Both the position numbers and the translations under genes were made by a program. The notes beneath the pieces are model-generated. The model did no database searches, had not been told where the DNA came from, and was given only the letters and a program-made list of their open reading frames with translations. Positions 1 through 7,863 of a DNA stretch of 64,000 nucleotides are shown here, one piece after another. The stretch spans positions 62,001 to 126,000 of the forward strand of contig NZ_JAWLHG010000012.1 of NCBI RefSeq assembly GCF_041690465.1, given 5' to 3'. How positions within the stretch are numbered: the first letter of the stretch is position 1; the number at the start of each line of letters is the position of its first letter. The DNA comes from Falsiroseomonas sp041690465 (GTDB lineage: Bacteria > Pseudomonadota > Alphaproteobacteria > Acetobacterales > Acetobacteraceae).

Positions 1-1
1 C

Positions 2-124
2 GGCATCGCCCCGCGCGGTGATCGCGACCGCCCGCGCCGCCCCCGCGACAAGCCGCGCGAGGGCGGCGGCCGCTACAACCGGTTCGTGCGCCACGCGCCG
101 AAAGGACTGACCACCAGCCGATGA
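2..124 (+). CDS. C-terminal end of an upstream gene, possibly the ligase-associated DEXH helicase (partial)
   Basis: Only the last 40 codons are in the window. The tail is very basic and rich in Arg, Gly and Pro, then ends in YNRFVRHAPKGLTTSR. Its TGA overlaps the ATG of the next gene as ATGA, which implies translational coupling. PdeM phosphoesterases normally follow a ligase-associated DEXH-box helicase, so that is the most likely identity. The guess rests on context only; the visible residues carry no diagnostic motif. Confidence 0.45.
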   Translation, partial: GIAPRGDRDRPRRPRDKPREGGGRYNRFVRHAPKGLTTSR

Positions 125-840
125 TCGCCGCGCCCATCCACCTCGCCGGCGAGCGCCTGATGCTCGACCCCGGCGGCTATGTCGTCTGGCCGGCCGAGCG
201 CCTGCTGGCCGTCGCCGATCTGCACCTGGAGAAGGGCAGCGCCTTCGCCGCGCGCGGCCGCGGGCTGCTGCCGCCCTACGACACCAGGGAGACGCTGGAG
301 CGCCTCGCGCTGGCGCTCCGGCGCTGGAAGCCGGCGCGGCTGGTGTTGCTTGGCGACAGCTTCCACGATGCGGCGGGCAGCGCGCGCCTGCCGCAGGGCG
401 AGGCCGCGATGCTGGCGCGGCTGCTGGCCGGGATCGAGGTGGTCTGGGTGCTCGGCAACCACGATCCGGTCGCGCCCGCGGGGCTGCCGGGCGTGGCGGT
501 GGAGGAATGGCGGCTGGGGCCGCTCGGCTTCCGCCACGTCGCCAGGCCCGGCGCGGGCGGCGGGCTCTCCGGCCATTTCCACCCCAAGGCGACGATGCAG
601 ACGCGTGCCGGCGGCGTGACGCGGCCCTGCTTCCTGGCCGATGCTAAACGCCTGCTGCTCCCCGCCTTCGGCGCCTACACCGGCGGGCTCGACATCCGCG
701 ACCCGGCGATCGCGGCGCTGTTCCCGCGCGGCGGGCGCGCCTTCCTGCGGGGTGGGGACCGGCTGTTCAGCTTCCCGACCGGCCCCCTGCGCGCATCCGT
801 CCCGCGCCGGGAAGTGGCTACGGGAACAGCACCTGGCTGA
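121..840 (+). CDS. pdeM: Ligase-associated DNA damage response endonuclease PdeM (calcineurin-like phosphoesterase)
   Basis: A 239-residue metallophosphoesterase of the size usual for PdeM. The metal-binding blocks are visible in order: ADLHLEKG (about residue 32), LLGDSFHD (about 76), VLGNHD (about 116) and SGHFHPK (about 150). PdeM belongs to a conserved bacterial set with an ATP-dependent DNA ligase, an exonuclease and a DEXH helicase and is thought to act in DNA repair. The ATG overlaps the preceding stop (ATGA), so it is probably co-translated with it. The 3' end overlaps by 23 bases the convergent fasciclin gene. The ligase and exonuclease genes are not in the window. Confidence 0.88.
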   Translation: MIAAPIHLAGERLMLDPGGYVVWPAERLLAVADLHLEKGSAFAARGRGLLPPYDTRETLERLALALRRWKPARLVLLGDSFHDAAGSARLPQGEAAMLARLLAGIEVVWVLGNHDPVAPAGLPGVAVEEWRLGPLGFRHVARPGAGGGLSGHFHPKATMQTRAGGVTRPCFLADAKRLLLPAFGAYTGGLDIRDPAIAALFPRGGRAFLRGGDRLFSFPTGPLRASVPRREVATGTAPG

Positions 841-1411
841 TCGGGTAGATCACGCCGTTGCTGGCCTGGATCGGCCCACCGACCACCTGCGCCGGTGCCG
901 CCGAGACATTCGCGCCCGCAGCGCCGAAGCTGCCCAGCTGCTGCGCCGGCGCCGGATTGCGCAGCGTCATGCTCGCGCCGCTGCCGGAAACCAGGATGTC
1001 GCTGCCATTCACCGTGGTCAGCCGCCGCTCGCCGCTTCCCATCTGGTCCGGGCCGATGGCGCCGGGCACGATGTGGTAGTTGATCAGCGCCATCACCCGC
1101 CGCCGCTCCACTTCATTGGTGTTCTGCGGGCTGCCCTGGCTCTGGCCGAGCAGGTCCTGCAACAGCCCGGCGGGCGCGCCGCTGAACGCCTGGTCCACCG
1201 GCGCGAAGACGGTCATCGGCGCCGCCTGGCGGAAGGTCTCCACCGCGCCGGCGCGGGTGATGATGTCGAGGAAGCGCGAGAAGCGGGTATCGCCGGCCAT
1301 GGTGTCCGCCAGCGTGCGGGTCGCCTGGGCACGCGGGAGCCCTGGCATGGCAAGGGTGCCGGCGGCCACCCCGCCAAGCGCGAGGAAGCCGCGTCGCAGC
1401 ATCGGTGTCAT
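818..1411 (-). CDS. Secreted fasciclin (FAS1) domain protein
   Basis: This 197-residue protein starts with a basic n-region and a hydrophobic stretch ending in a likely signal-peptidase site (LPRAQA), so it is exported, possibly through Tat since RRGF is present. The rest is one FAS1 domain: TLADTMAGDTRFSRFL near the start, the conserved TVFAPVDQAF block, then the YHIVPG block and a C-terminal NGVIYPISQVLFP strand. FAS1 domains serve in adhesion or as extracytoplasmic binding modules; the partner here is unknown. AAAGGA lies 8 bases upstream of the ATG. It is divergent from the photolyase gene and its stop overlaps the end of pdeM. Confidence 0.87.
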   Translation of the reverse strand: MTPMLRRGFLALGGVAAGTLAMPGLPRAQATRTLADTMAGDTRFSRFLDIITRAGAVETFRQAAPMTVFAPVDQAFSGAPAGLLQDLLGQSQGSPQNTNEVERRRVMALINYHIVPGAIGPDQMGSGERRLTTVNGSDILVSGSGASMTLRNPAPAQQLGSFGAAGANVSAAPAQVVGGPIQASNGVIYPISQVLFP

Positions 1412-1558
1412 TTCGAATAGTCCTTTCGTTGGCATCGGGCCTGTGGCGGCCCGCCGCTGCGTCACCGCGCGGTCGGGCTTCAAACGTGGCTTCCCCGAAC
1501 GGGTTCGCGTGCGGCATCGGATGTTCGCGCAGCGGCGGCGGCGCCCTACATTGGGGCG

Positions 1559-3013
1559 ATGACCGCACCCGTCCTGATCTGGTTCCGCCACGATCTGCGC
1601 CTGGCCGACCATGCCGCCCTGCATGCCGCGCTCGCCGGCGGGGGGAAGGTGCTGCCGCTCTTCGTGCTGGACGACGCGGCCGCCGGCGAGGCGCGCTACG
1701 GCGCGGCCGGGAGGTGGTGGCTGCGGCAGAGCCTCGCCGCGCTCGCCGAAAGCCTGGCTGCGCGCGGTGCCCCGCTGCTGCTGGCGCGCGGCCGGGCGGA
1801 GACGATCATCCCGGCGCTGGCCGCCGCCATCGGCGCGCCGGAGGTGCATGCCGGCCGCGCGATCGAACCCTGGGCGCGCGAGCAGTCGCGCCGCGTGGCC
1901 GAGGCGCTCGGCGATGCCGGCGGCGCGCTGCGGCTGCACACCACCGTGGTGCTGCGGGAGCCGCATGGCTTCGGCTCGGGGAGCGGCAAGCCCTATGCGG
2001 TCTACACGCCCTTCGCGAAGGCGATGCTCGCCGCCGGCGAGCCTGAGCCACCGCTGCCCGCGCCGGAGCGGATTCCCGGCGTGGAGCCGCCCGCCGGCGG
2101 CGAGACGCTGGACAGCTTCGGCCTCTATCCGGTGCCGGGCGAGCCGGACTGGGCCGCGGCCTTCCCGGCGCAGTGGCAACCCGGCGAGGCGGGCGCGCAG
2201 GCCCGGCTGGCGCGCTTTTTCGCCACCTCGATGGGCGCCTATGCGGAGGCGCGGAACCTGCCGGGGGTCGAGGGCTCCTCCGGGCTCTCGCCGCATCACC
2301 GCTGGGGTGAGATCTCGCCGCGGCAGGTCTGGCACGCGGTGCGCGGCGCAGCGCAGGGGCCGGGCGCCGAGACCTTCCTGAAGGAGGTGCTGTGGCGCGA
2401 ATTCGCCTACCACCTGCTGTGGCACCGGCCGGAGATGCCGGAGCGCAACCTGCGGCGCGAATTCGATGCCTTTCCCTGGCAGCGCGACGAGGCGCTGCTG
2501 CGCGCCTGGCAGCGCGGGCGCACCGGCTACCCGATCGTGGATGCCGGCATGCGCCAGCTCTGGCAGCTGGGCTGGATGCACAACCGGGTGCGGATGGTGG
2601 CCGCCAGCCTGCTGGTGAAGCACCTGCTGCAGCCCTGGCAGGCGGGCGCGGCGTGGTTCTGGGACACGCTGGTGGATGCCGACCTCGCCTCCAACAGCGC
2701 GTCCTGGCAATGGGTGGCCGGCTGCGGCACCGACGCGGCGCCCTATTTCCGCGTGTTCAACCCGGTGCTGCAGGGCGAGAAGTTCGACGCCGATGGCGCC
2801 TATGTGCGCCGCTTCGTGCCGGAACTGGCGAAGCTGCCGGCGGCCTTCATCCACAAGCCATGGGAGGCGCCGGAGGCACGGCTCGCCGCCGCCGGCCTGC
2901 GGCTCGGCCGCGACTATCCGCGCCCGGTGGTGGACCCCGCCGCCGGCCGCGCCTGCGCGCTGGCCGCCTTCGCCGCGCTGAAGCAGCCGGGCGCGACAGG
3001 CGAGGCCGCGTGA
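1559..3013 (+). CDS. phrB: Deoxyribodipyrimidine photo-lyase (CPD photolyase)
   Basis: A full-length 484-residue photolyase/cryptochrome family protein. It has the N-terminal antenna domain (WFRHDLRLADHAAL) and the C-terminal FAD domain with GLSPHHRWGEIS, TGYPIVDAGMRQLW, MHNRVRMV and the LASNSASWQWVAG substrate and FAD block. The tryptophans expected for electron transfer sit in these blocks. It repairs UV-induced cyclobutane pyrimidine dimers using visible light. The next gene begins inside its stop codon (GTGA), so the two form an operon. A second, unrelated class of photolyase lies about 3 kb downstream. Confidence 0.93.
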   Translation: MTAPVLIWFRHDLRLADHAALHAALAGGGKVLPLFVLDDAAAGEARYGAAGRWWLRQSLAALAESLAARGAPLLLARGRAETIIPALAAAIGAPEVHAGRAIEPWAREQSRRVAEALGDAGGALRLHTTVVLREPHGFGSGSGKPYAVYTPFAKAMLAAGEPEPPLPAPERIPGVEPPAGGETLDSFGLYPVPGEPDWAAAFPAQWQPGEAGAQARLARFFATSMGAYAEARNLPGVEGSSGLSPHHRWGEISPRQVWHAVRGAAQGPGAETFLKEVLWREFAYHLLWHRPEMPERNLRREFDAFPWQRDEALLRAWQRGRTGYPIVDAGMRQLWQLGWMHNRVRMVAASLLVKHLLQPWQAGAAWFWDTLVDADLASNSASWQWVAGCGTDAAPYFRVFNPVLQGEKFDADGAYVRRFVPELAKLPAAFIHKPWEAPEARLAAAGLRLGRDYPRPVVDPAAGRACALAAFAALKQPGATGEAA

Positions 3014-3774
3014 GCTCGGCGCCGGCGGACAGTCACCTGCAGGGTCACCTGCCCTGGGGCCACCGCTGGCGCGGCTTCGCCGGGCTGCGCGTGGTGGCCG
3101 ACGTGCATGGCGACGCCGCGGCCTTCATCGCCGCCATCGAGGGGGCGCTGGCGGAGGAGATGTTCGTCCTCCAGCTCGGCGACCTCACCGACTACGGGCC
3201 GGACAGCCCGGAGGTGCTGCGCCGGATGTTCGCGCTGATGGATGCCGGGCAGGGCCTGTTCCTGCTCGGCAACCACGACCACAAGCTGCGCCGCGCGCTG
3301 ACCGGCATCCCGGTGCGGGTGCAGCCGGAAGGGCTCGGCCGCACGCTGGCGCAGCTGGAGGCGGCACCGGACGGGCCGGCGCTGCGCGCGCGCGCCATCG
3401 CCGAAATCGCCCGTGCCCCGGCCTGGATCCGCGATGGCGGGCGCCTGTTCGTCCATGGCGGCTTCCATCCCGGCATGCTGCACGCGCTGCCACCGCCCGA
3501 TGCCGGCGAGGGCAAGGCAACCGGGCTGGTCACCCGCGCCATCTACGGCCAGGTCACCGGCCGGATGCGCGCCGATGGCTATCCGGACCGCGTGCATGAC
3601 TGGGTGGACCGCATCCCGCGCGATATGCTGGTGGTCTGCGGCCATGACCGGCGCTCCACCGACGGCCGGCCCTATGTGGCGGAGGGGCTGCTGGGCGGGC
3701 GTTGCGTGTTCCTCGATTGCGGCGCCGGCAAGGGCGGGCATCTCGCCTGGCTCGACATGCCCGCCTGGGCGTGA
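3010..3774 (+). CDS. Calcineurin-like metallophosphoesterase (diadenosine tetraphosphatase/PrpE-like)
   Basis: The GTG start overlaps the photolyase TGA, giving a 254-residue protein that is translationally coupled to it. Metal-binding motifs are VVADVHGDAAAF, LQLGDLTDYG, LLGNHDHKLRR, FVHGGFHP and CGHDRR. This set is that of the PPP-like bacterial family that includes ApaH, PrpE and the phosphatase half of Pnkp, enzymes acting on dinucleoside polyphosphates or phosphoproteins. The natural substrate cannot be told from sequence. Pairing with a photolyase suggests a stress or repair setting. Confidence 0.8.
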   Translation: MSSAPADSHLQGHLPWGHRWRGFAGLRVVADVHGDAAAFIAAIEGALAEEMFVLQLGDLTDYGPDSPEVLRRMFALMDAGQGLFLLGNHDHKLRRALTGIPVRVQPEGLGRTLAQLEAAPDGPALRARAIAEIARAPAWIRDGGRLFVHGGFHPGMLHALPPPDAGEGKATGLVTRAIYGQVTGRMRADGYPDRVHDWVDRIPRDMLVVCGHDRRSTDGRPYVAEGLLGGRCVFLDCGAGKGGHLAWLDMPAWA

Positions 3775-3786
3775 CCCGTGACATGA

Positions 3787-3800
3787 TTGACAAAGATCAT
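3787..3800. promoter_or_regulatory. Candidate FNR/FixK-type operator upstream of ppk2
   Basis: The 14 bases read TTGACAAAGATCAT, one end mismatch from the alphaproteobacterial FNR/FixK-type pattern TTGAY-N4-RTCAA. It lies 66 bases before the ppk2 ATG in an A+T-rich patch of an otherwise G+C-rich gap, a usual distance for an activator site. No clear sigma-70 -10 element was recognised downstream. Confidence 0.4.
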
Positions 3801-3865
3801 GATCCCGTCGGTCCGATTGCGGCAGGCTCGCCCGCGGCGCATCCCGCGCCGGGAGAAGAGCCCAG

Positions 3866-4846
3866 ATGCCCGATGACGGGACCCCCATCGCCGCCGCTGC
3901 CGTCGACGAGCCGACGCCGGAGGCCGCGCGCAGCATCGCCGGCGCCGCCGCCGAGCTAGTACGCCCGCCCCGCCGTGCCGCGATGCGCCACGATCCGGAC
4001 ACCGTCCGCCACGCCTTCGAGAGCGGCGAGTATCCCTACGCGACGCGGCTGACCGAAAAGGAGTACCTCCAGCGCGTGAAGCCGCTGCAGGTGGAGCTGT
4101 TGAAGGCGCAGGCCTGGGTGAAGGACGCCGGCGAGCGGATCGTCATCCTGTTCGAGGGCCGCGACGCCGCCGGGAAGGGCGGCACCATCAAGCGCTTCAT
4201 GGAGCACCTGAACCCACGCGGAGCGCGCGTCGTGGCACTGGAGAAGCCATCCGACCGCGAGCGCAGCCAGTGGTATTTCCAGCGCTACATCGAGCACCTG
4301 CCGGCTGGCGGCGAGATCGTGTTCTTCGACCGCTCCTGGTACAACCGCGCCGGCGTTGAGCGCGTGATGGGCTTCTGCTCGCCGGCCGAATACCTGGAGT
4401 TCATGCGCCAGGCACCGGATCTCGAGCGGATGCTGGCGCGTGCCGGCATCCGGCTGTTCAAGTTCTGGTTCAGCGTGACCCGCGACGAGCAGCTGCGCCG
4501 GTTCGAGGCACGCGAGACCGACCCGCTGAAGCAGTGGAAGCTCTCACCGATCGACAAGGCGAGCCTCGATAAATGGGATGACTACACCGAGGCGAAGGAG
4601 GCGATGTTCTTCTACACCGACACCGCCGATGCGCCCTGGACGATCGTGAAGTCGGACGACAAGCGCCGCGCCCGGCTAGAGGCGATGCGCCACTTCCTCA
4701 GCACCCTGCCCCATCCCGGCAAGGACCAGGCGGTGGTGCATGCACCTGATCCGCTGATCGTCGGCGGCGCGGCGCATGTGATCGGCCGGAGCGCGCACAT
4801 CCTCGGCGCCGCGCTGCACCCGGAACAGCGGCGCACGCGGGGATAG
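3866..4846 (+). CDS. ppk2: Polyphosphate kinase 2 (PPK2, class I-like)
   Basis: A 326-residue PPK2 protein. The Walker A loop is FEGRDAAGKGGTIKRF (about residue 94), the Walker B region contains FFDRSWYNRAGVERVMG, and the lid and C-terminal blocks (RRFEARETDPLKQWKLSP, DKWDDYTEAKEAM) are intact. PPK2 enzymes transfer phosphate between polyphosphate and nucleoside di- or monophosphates. A single domain of this length fits class I or class III; the class, and therefore the preferred nucleotide, is inferred. GGAGAAGAG precedes the ATG. A candidate FNR-like operator lies just upstream, and a CHAD-domain protein, another polyphosphate-linked family, lies 5 kb downstream. Confidence 0.92.
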   Translation: MPDDGTPIAAAAVDEPTPEAARSIAGAAAELVRPPRRAAMRHDPDTVRHAFESGEYPYATRLTEKEYLQRVKPLQVELLKAQAWVKDAGERIVILFEGRDAAGKGGTIKRFMEHLNPRGARVVALEKPSDRERSQWYFQRYIEHLPAGGEIVFFDRSWYNRAGVERVMGFCSPAEYLEFMRQAPDLERMLARAGIRLFKFWFSVTRDEQLRRFEARETDPLKQWKLSPIDKASLDKWDDYTEAKEAMFFYTDTADAPWTIVKSDDKRRARLEAMRHFLSTLPHPGKDQAVVHAPDPLIVGGAAHVIGRSAHILGAALHPEQRRTRG

Positions 4847-4889
4847 CCCGCGGGCGCCCGCGCGTGCGCACCGAAGGCGGGCACGCCCA

Positions 4890-5462
4890 TCAGGCGCCCG
4901 TGCCGTCGCCGTAGATCAGGCGCACCCGCTCGTCGAGACCCATCCGGTCCCAGGCGGTGGCGATCTCCGTGCGCAGCATCGGCGCGCGCCCGGCCTGCAG
5001 GCGCCGGGCAACGCGCTCCTGCTGCGCCCCGCTGAGCGCCGACCAGAAGCGCGTCAGCCAGGGATTGCTGCGCAGCAGCGCCGTGGTGCGCAGCGCCGGA
5101 TCGGCCGAAGCCGCCTCGGTCGCGGCCGGCGGCGCCTCGCGCCCGGTCGCGGGAACAGGCTCGGCCGGCGGCAGGCTGGGCAGCGGTTCGGCGAGGATCG
5201 CCGGATCGGTCGCCGGATCGGGCGGCGGCAGCGCGGGCGCCGGCTGCGGCGGCAGGGAGGGCAGCGGCGGAGCGGGCGCCATCGGCGGGAAGCGGTCCGG
5301 CTCGAACAGCCGGTCCAGCACGTCCACCCGGCGCATCGCCTCGTCCACCTCGCGCACCGCCTCGCAGCCCGTCAACGCGAACAGCAGCGCCGCCGCCAGC
5401 CCGGCTGCACGGATGCGGCGGAGCGTTTCGGCTGCGCGCGGTCGGTTCGGGTTCCCTGTCAT
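4890..5462 (-). CDS. Proline-rich lipoprotein of unknown function
   Basis: The 190-residue product starts with a basic segment, a hydrophobic helix and a lipobox (LFALTGC, Cys near residue 33), so it is probably a membrane-anchored lipoprotein. A short helical part (EAVREVDEAMRRVDVLDRLF) is followed by about 70 residues of Pro/Ala-rich linker and a conserved-looking C-terminal domain with NPWLTRFWSALSG and a closing GLDERVRLIYGDG. I do not recognise the family. The ATG chosen gives the shortest sensible signal peptide; an upstream in-frame start would add 26 residues. A long palindrome lies upstream, between it and the photolyase-like gene. Confidence 0.7.
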   Translation of the reverse strand: MTGNPNRPRAAETLRRIRAAGLAAALLFALTGCEAVREVDEAMRRVDVLDRLFEPDRFPPMAPAPPLPSLPPQPAPALPPPDPATDPAILAEPLPSLPPAEPVPATGREAPPAATEAASADPALRTTALLRSNPWLTRFWSALSGAQQERVARRLQAGRAPMLRTEIATAWDRMGLDERVRLIYGDGTGA

Positions 5463-5566
5463 GCACGGTGGTAACGGCCTGGTGTCCGCCGGGATGCGCC
5501 GGTGGCGCGGGGTTGATCGCCGCTGGCCCGGATTTCTCACCAGACCGCGCGAACATCGCGCCGGGA

Positions 5567-5646
5567 TCGGTGGTGACTGGCATTCCGCGGCGCGCAGCCA
5601 AGACAGGTTGTCTTGGTGAGCACCGCGGAATGCCAGTCACCACCGA
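5567..5646. repeat. 80-bp perfect-armed palindrome (REP-like or bidirectional terminator)
   Basis: Two 24-base arms, 5567-5590 and 5623-5646, are exact reverse complements (outer half TCGGTGGTGACTGGCATTCC). Inside them sits a second perfect 8-base stem, CCAAGACA (5598-5605) with TGTCTTGG (5609-5616). The element lies between two co-directional minus-strand genes, 40 bases past the stop of the upstream one. The nested stems fit a repetitive extragenic palindrome or a strong transcript-stabilising or terminating hairpin. There is no T-run, so a plain rho-independent terminator is less likely. Confidence 0.8.
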
Positions 5647-5685
5647 GACCAAGCGAGGGCGCGCGTGGATGGTGAGAAAGACGGG

Positions 5686-7254
5686 CTAGACCAGGCTCGG
5701 CTGGTGCGGCGGCGCCACGGGCGCGCCCTGCTCCAGCGCTGCCAGGAAGTGGCCGGCCTGCGCCCGCATCGCCTGCACCTTCGCCGGACCCATGCGCGCC
5801 AGGGTGCGCAGCGGCATCGCCATCCGCGGATTGCGCGCCAGCCGCTCCGCATGGCGGGCGATGAAGTCCCAGTACAGGAAGTTGAAGGGGCAGGCGCGCG
5901 CCCCGGTCGCCGCCTTCACGTCGAAGGCGCAGCCGCGGCAATGGTCCGACATGCGGTTGATGTAGGCGCCCGACGCCGCATAGGGCTTGGAGGCCATCAC
6001 GCCGCCATCGGCGAACAGCGCCATGCCATGGGTGTTGGGCAGTTCCACCCATTCATAGGCATCCGCGTACACCACCATGTACCACTCATTCACCTGCGCC
6101 GGATCGAGCCCGGCGAGCAGCGCGAAGTTCCCGGTCACCATCAGCCGCTGGATGTGATGGGCGTAGGCGAGGTCGCGCGTCTGCCCGATCGCCGCGCGCA
6201 GGCAGGCCATCTCCGTCTCGCCCGACCAGTAGAACCAGGGCAGCGGGCGCGTCGCCGCCAGGGCGTTGGTCTCTCGGTAGGCTGGCATGCGCAGCCAGTA
6301 GAGGCCGCGCACATATTCCCGCCAGCCGAGGATCTGCCGGATGAAGCCCTCCGCGGCGTTGAGCGGCGCATCGCCCGCGCGGTACGCCCGCTCGGCGGCC
6401 GTGCAGGCGGCGCGCGGATCGAGGATGCCGACATTCAGCGCGGCGGCGATCAGCGCATGGAACAGCGTCGGCTCGCCGTCCGCCATCGCGTCCTGGAAGC
6501 GGCCGAACTCCGGCAGCCGGTGGCGGATGAAGTCGTCGAGCGCCGCCTGCGCATCCTCGGCCGTCACCGGCCAGGCAAAGGCATCGAGCGTGCCGAAATG
6601 CCCGGGGAACTCGCGCGCGACCAGCGCCATCACCTCGCGCGTGACCGCATCGGGTGGGAAGCGCCGCGGCTGCGGCGGGCGGCGGTCGCGCGGCAGCGCC
6701 TCCCGGTTGTCCTGGTCGAAGTTCCACTTCCCGCCATCGGGCTGGTCGGGCGCCTGCATCAGAAGGCCGGTGGCGCGGCGCATCTCGCGATAGAAGAACT
6801 CCATCCGCAGCTGCTTGCGCGTGCCGGCCCAGGCGCGGAAGCGATCGAGCGAGCAGAGGAAGCGCGTATCCTCGCGGATCTCGACCGGGATGCCGGTGGC
6901 CTGCTGCCAGCCCTGCATGTCCTGCAGCACGCGCCACTCGCCGGGATGGGTGCAGATGATGCGCGCCGGCTTCAGCCGCGCCGCCGCGCGCAGCACCTCC
7001 CCGGCGAGGGTCTGCACGTTCGCCGGATCGTCGAGCATCACATACGCCACCCGCACGCCGCGCTCGCGCAGCCGCGCCGCGAAGTGGCGCATGGCGGAGA
7101 GCACCAGCACGATCTTCTGCTTGTGGTGGCGGACATAGGTGCATTCCGCGCGCACCTCCGCCATCAGCACCACGTCGCGCGCGGGATCCAGCCCCTCCAG
7201 CGCCGACAGCGCGTCGGAACACTGGTCGCCGAGGACGATGCGGAGTGTCGTCAC
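5686..7254 (-). CDS. FeS-BCP-type cryptochrome/photolyase ((6-4) photolyase-like)
   Basis: A 522-residue member of the bacterial cryptochrome/photolyase class related to Agrobacterium PhrB. The N-terminal DUF523-like antenna region (RIVLGDQCSDALSAL) is followed by the C-terminal FAD region (ILGWREYVRGLYWLRMP, TRDLAYAHHIQRLMVTGNF). Cysteines for a [4Fe-4S] cluster are visible as HCRGCAFD and ARACPFN (CxxC-x12-C), with a further Cys upstream (METACLRAA-like region, EMACLRAA). Known relatives repair (6-4) photoproducts. The GTG start overlaps the stop of the DUF6134 gene as GTGA, so it is coupled to that gene and probably to the SDR before it. Confidence 0.88.
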   Translation of the reverse strand: MTTLRIVLGDQCSDALSALEGLDPARDVVLMAEVRAECTYVRHHKQKIVLVLSAMRHFAARLRERGVRVAYVMLDDPANVQTLAGEVLRAAARLKPARIICTHPGEWRVLQDMQGWQQATGIPVEIREDTRFLCSLDRFRAWAGTRKQLRMEFFYREMRRATGLLMQAPDQPDGGKWNFDQDNREALPRDRRPPQPRRFPPDAVTREVMALVAREFPGHFGTLDAFAWPVTAEDAQAALDDFIRHRLPEFGRFQDAMADGEPTLFHALIAAALNVGILDPRAACTAAERAYRAGDAPLNAAEGFIRQILGWREYVRGLYWLRMPAYRETNALAATRPLPWFYWSGETEMACLRAAIGQTRDLAYAHHIQRLMVTGNFALLAGLDPAQVNEWYMVVYADAYEWVELPNTHGMALFADGGVMASKPYAASGAYINRMSDHCRGCAFDVKAATGARACPFNFLYWDFIARHAERLARNPRMAMPLRTLARMGPAKVQAMRAQAGHFLAALEQGAPVAPPHQPSLV

Positions 7255-7859
7255 GCTCTCGCGTAGGTCACGGCGCTGCCATCGTCGCCGGTGGTGGCAA
7301 AGCCGATCCAGTTGCCCGCCGCGTCGTAGAGCACCTCCGCGCCCTCGCCGCCGATCACCTTGATCCGCTGCACGCCGCCTTCGGCGCGGCGCTCCAGCCT
7401 TGGCGCCACCGGCAGCCCTTCCCGCACGTCGAACAGCGGCACGTCGCGGCGCAGCGTGGCCGCGCGCCACCAGGTCAGCGGCGCCGCGTCCGCAGGGATC
7501 AGCGCCTCGCCGGCGGTGCCGCGCAGGCGGATGCCCGCCGCTTCCGCCATCGCCCGGCACCCGCCGACCCGGCCGTTGCGGTCGCTGCGGCTTTCGAGTG
7601 CAGCCAGCCTGTCACCGCGCCAGGCTTCCTCGGTGTCCTGGTTGAAGCGGAAGACGGTGAAGCCCATCAGCTTCACCTCGATCCGCATCTCGCTGCGCGC
7701 GCGCAGCAGGTCGCCATCCTCGCGGAAGCGCACGGTGTGGGTGCCGACATCCCGCCCCTCCCGCCGGATGCGGAAAGCGATGTCGGTGGGCGCCGCGCGG
7801 GCGCGGTCTCCGAACAGCGGGACCAGCGCGAAGCCGAGCAGAAGGCGGCGGAACATCAT
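7251..7859 (-). CDS. DUF6134 family secreted protein
   Basis: The 202-residue protein begins with a signal peptide (MMFRRLLLGFALVPLFGDRARA) and continues as the DUF6134 fold: a basic start, the VGTHTVRF block, a central EEAWRGDRLAALESRSDRNG block and a C-terminal AAGNWIGF strand. The function of the family is unknown; its all-beta pattern resembles envelope proteins that bind hydrophobic ligands. It is the middle gene of a minus-strand operon (SDR, this gene, FeS-BCP photolyase). An AAGGGA ribosome site overlaps the SDR stop, and its own TGA overlaps the GTG of the photolyase-like gene. Similar SDR-DUF-photolyase runs occur in other alphaproteobacteria, to my knowledge. Confidence 0.78.
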   Translation of the reverse strand: MMFRRLLLGFALVPLFGDRARAAPTDIAFRIRREGRDVGTHTVRFREDGDLLRARSEMRIEVKLMGFTVFRFNQDTEEAWRGDRLAALESRSDRNGRVGGCRAMAEAAGIRLRGTAGEALIPADAAPLTWWRAATLRRDVPLFDVREGLPVAPRLERRAEGGVQRIKVIGGEGAEVLYDAAGNWIGFATTGDDGSAVTYARA

Positions 7860-7863
7860 GCGG

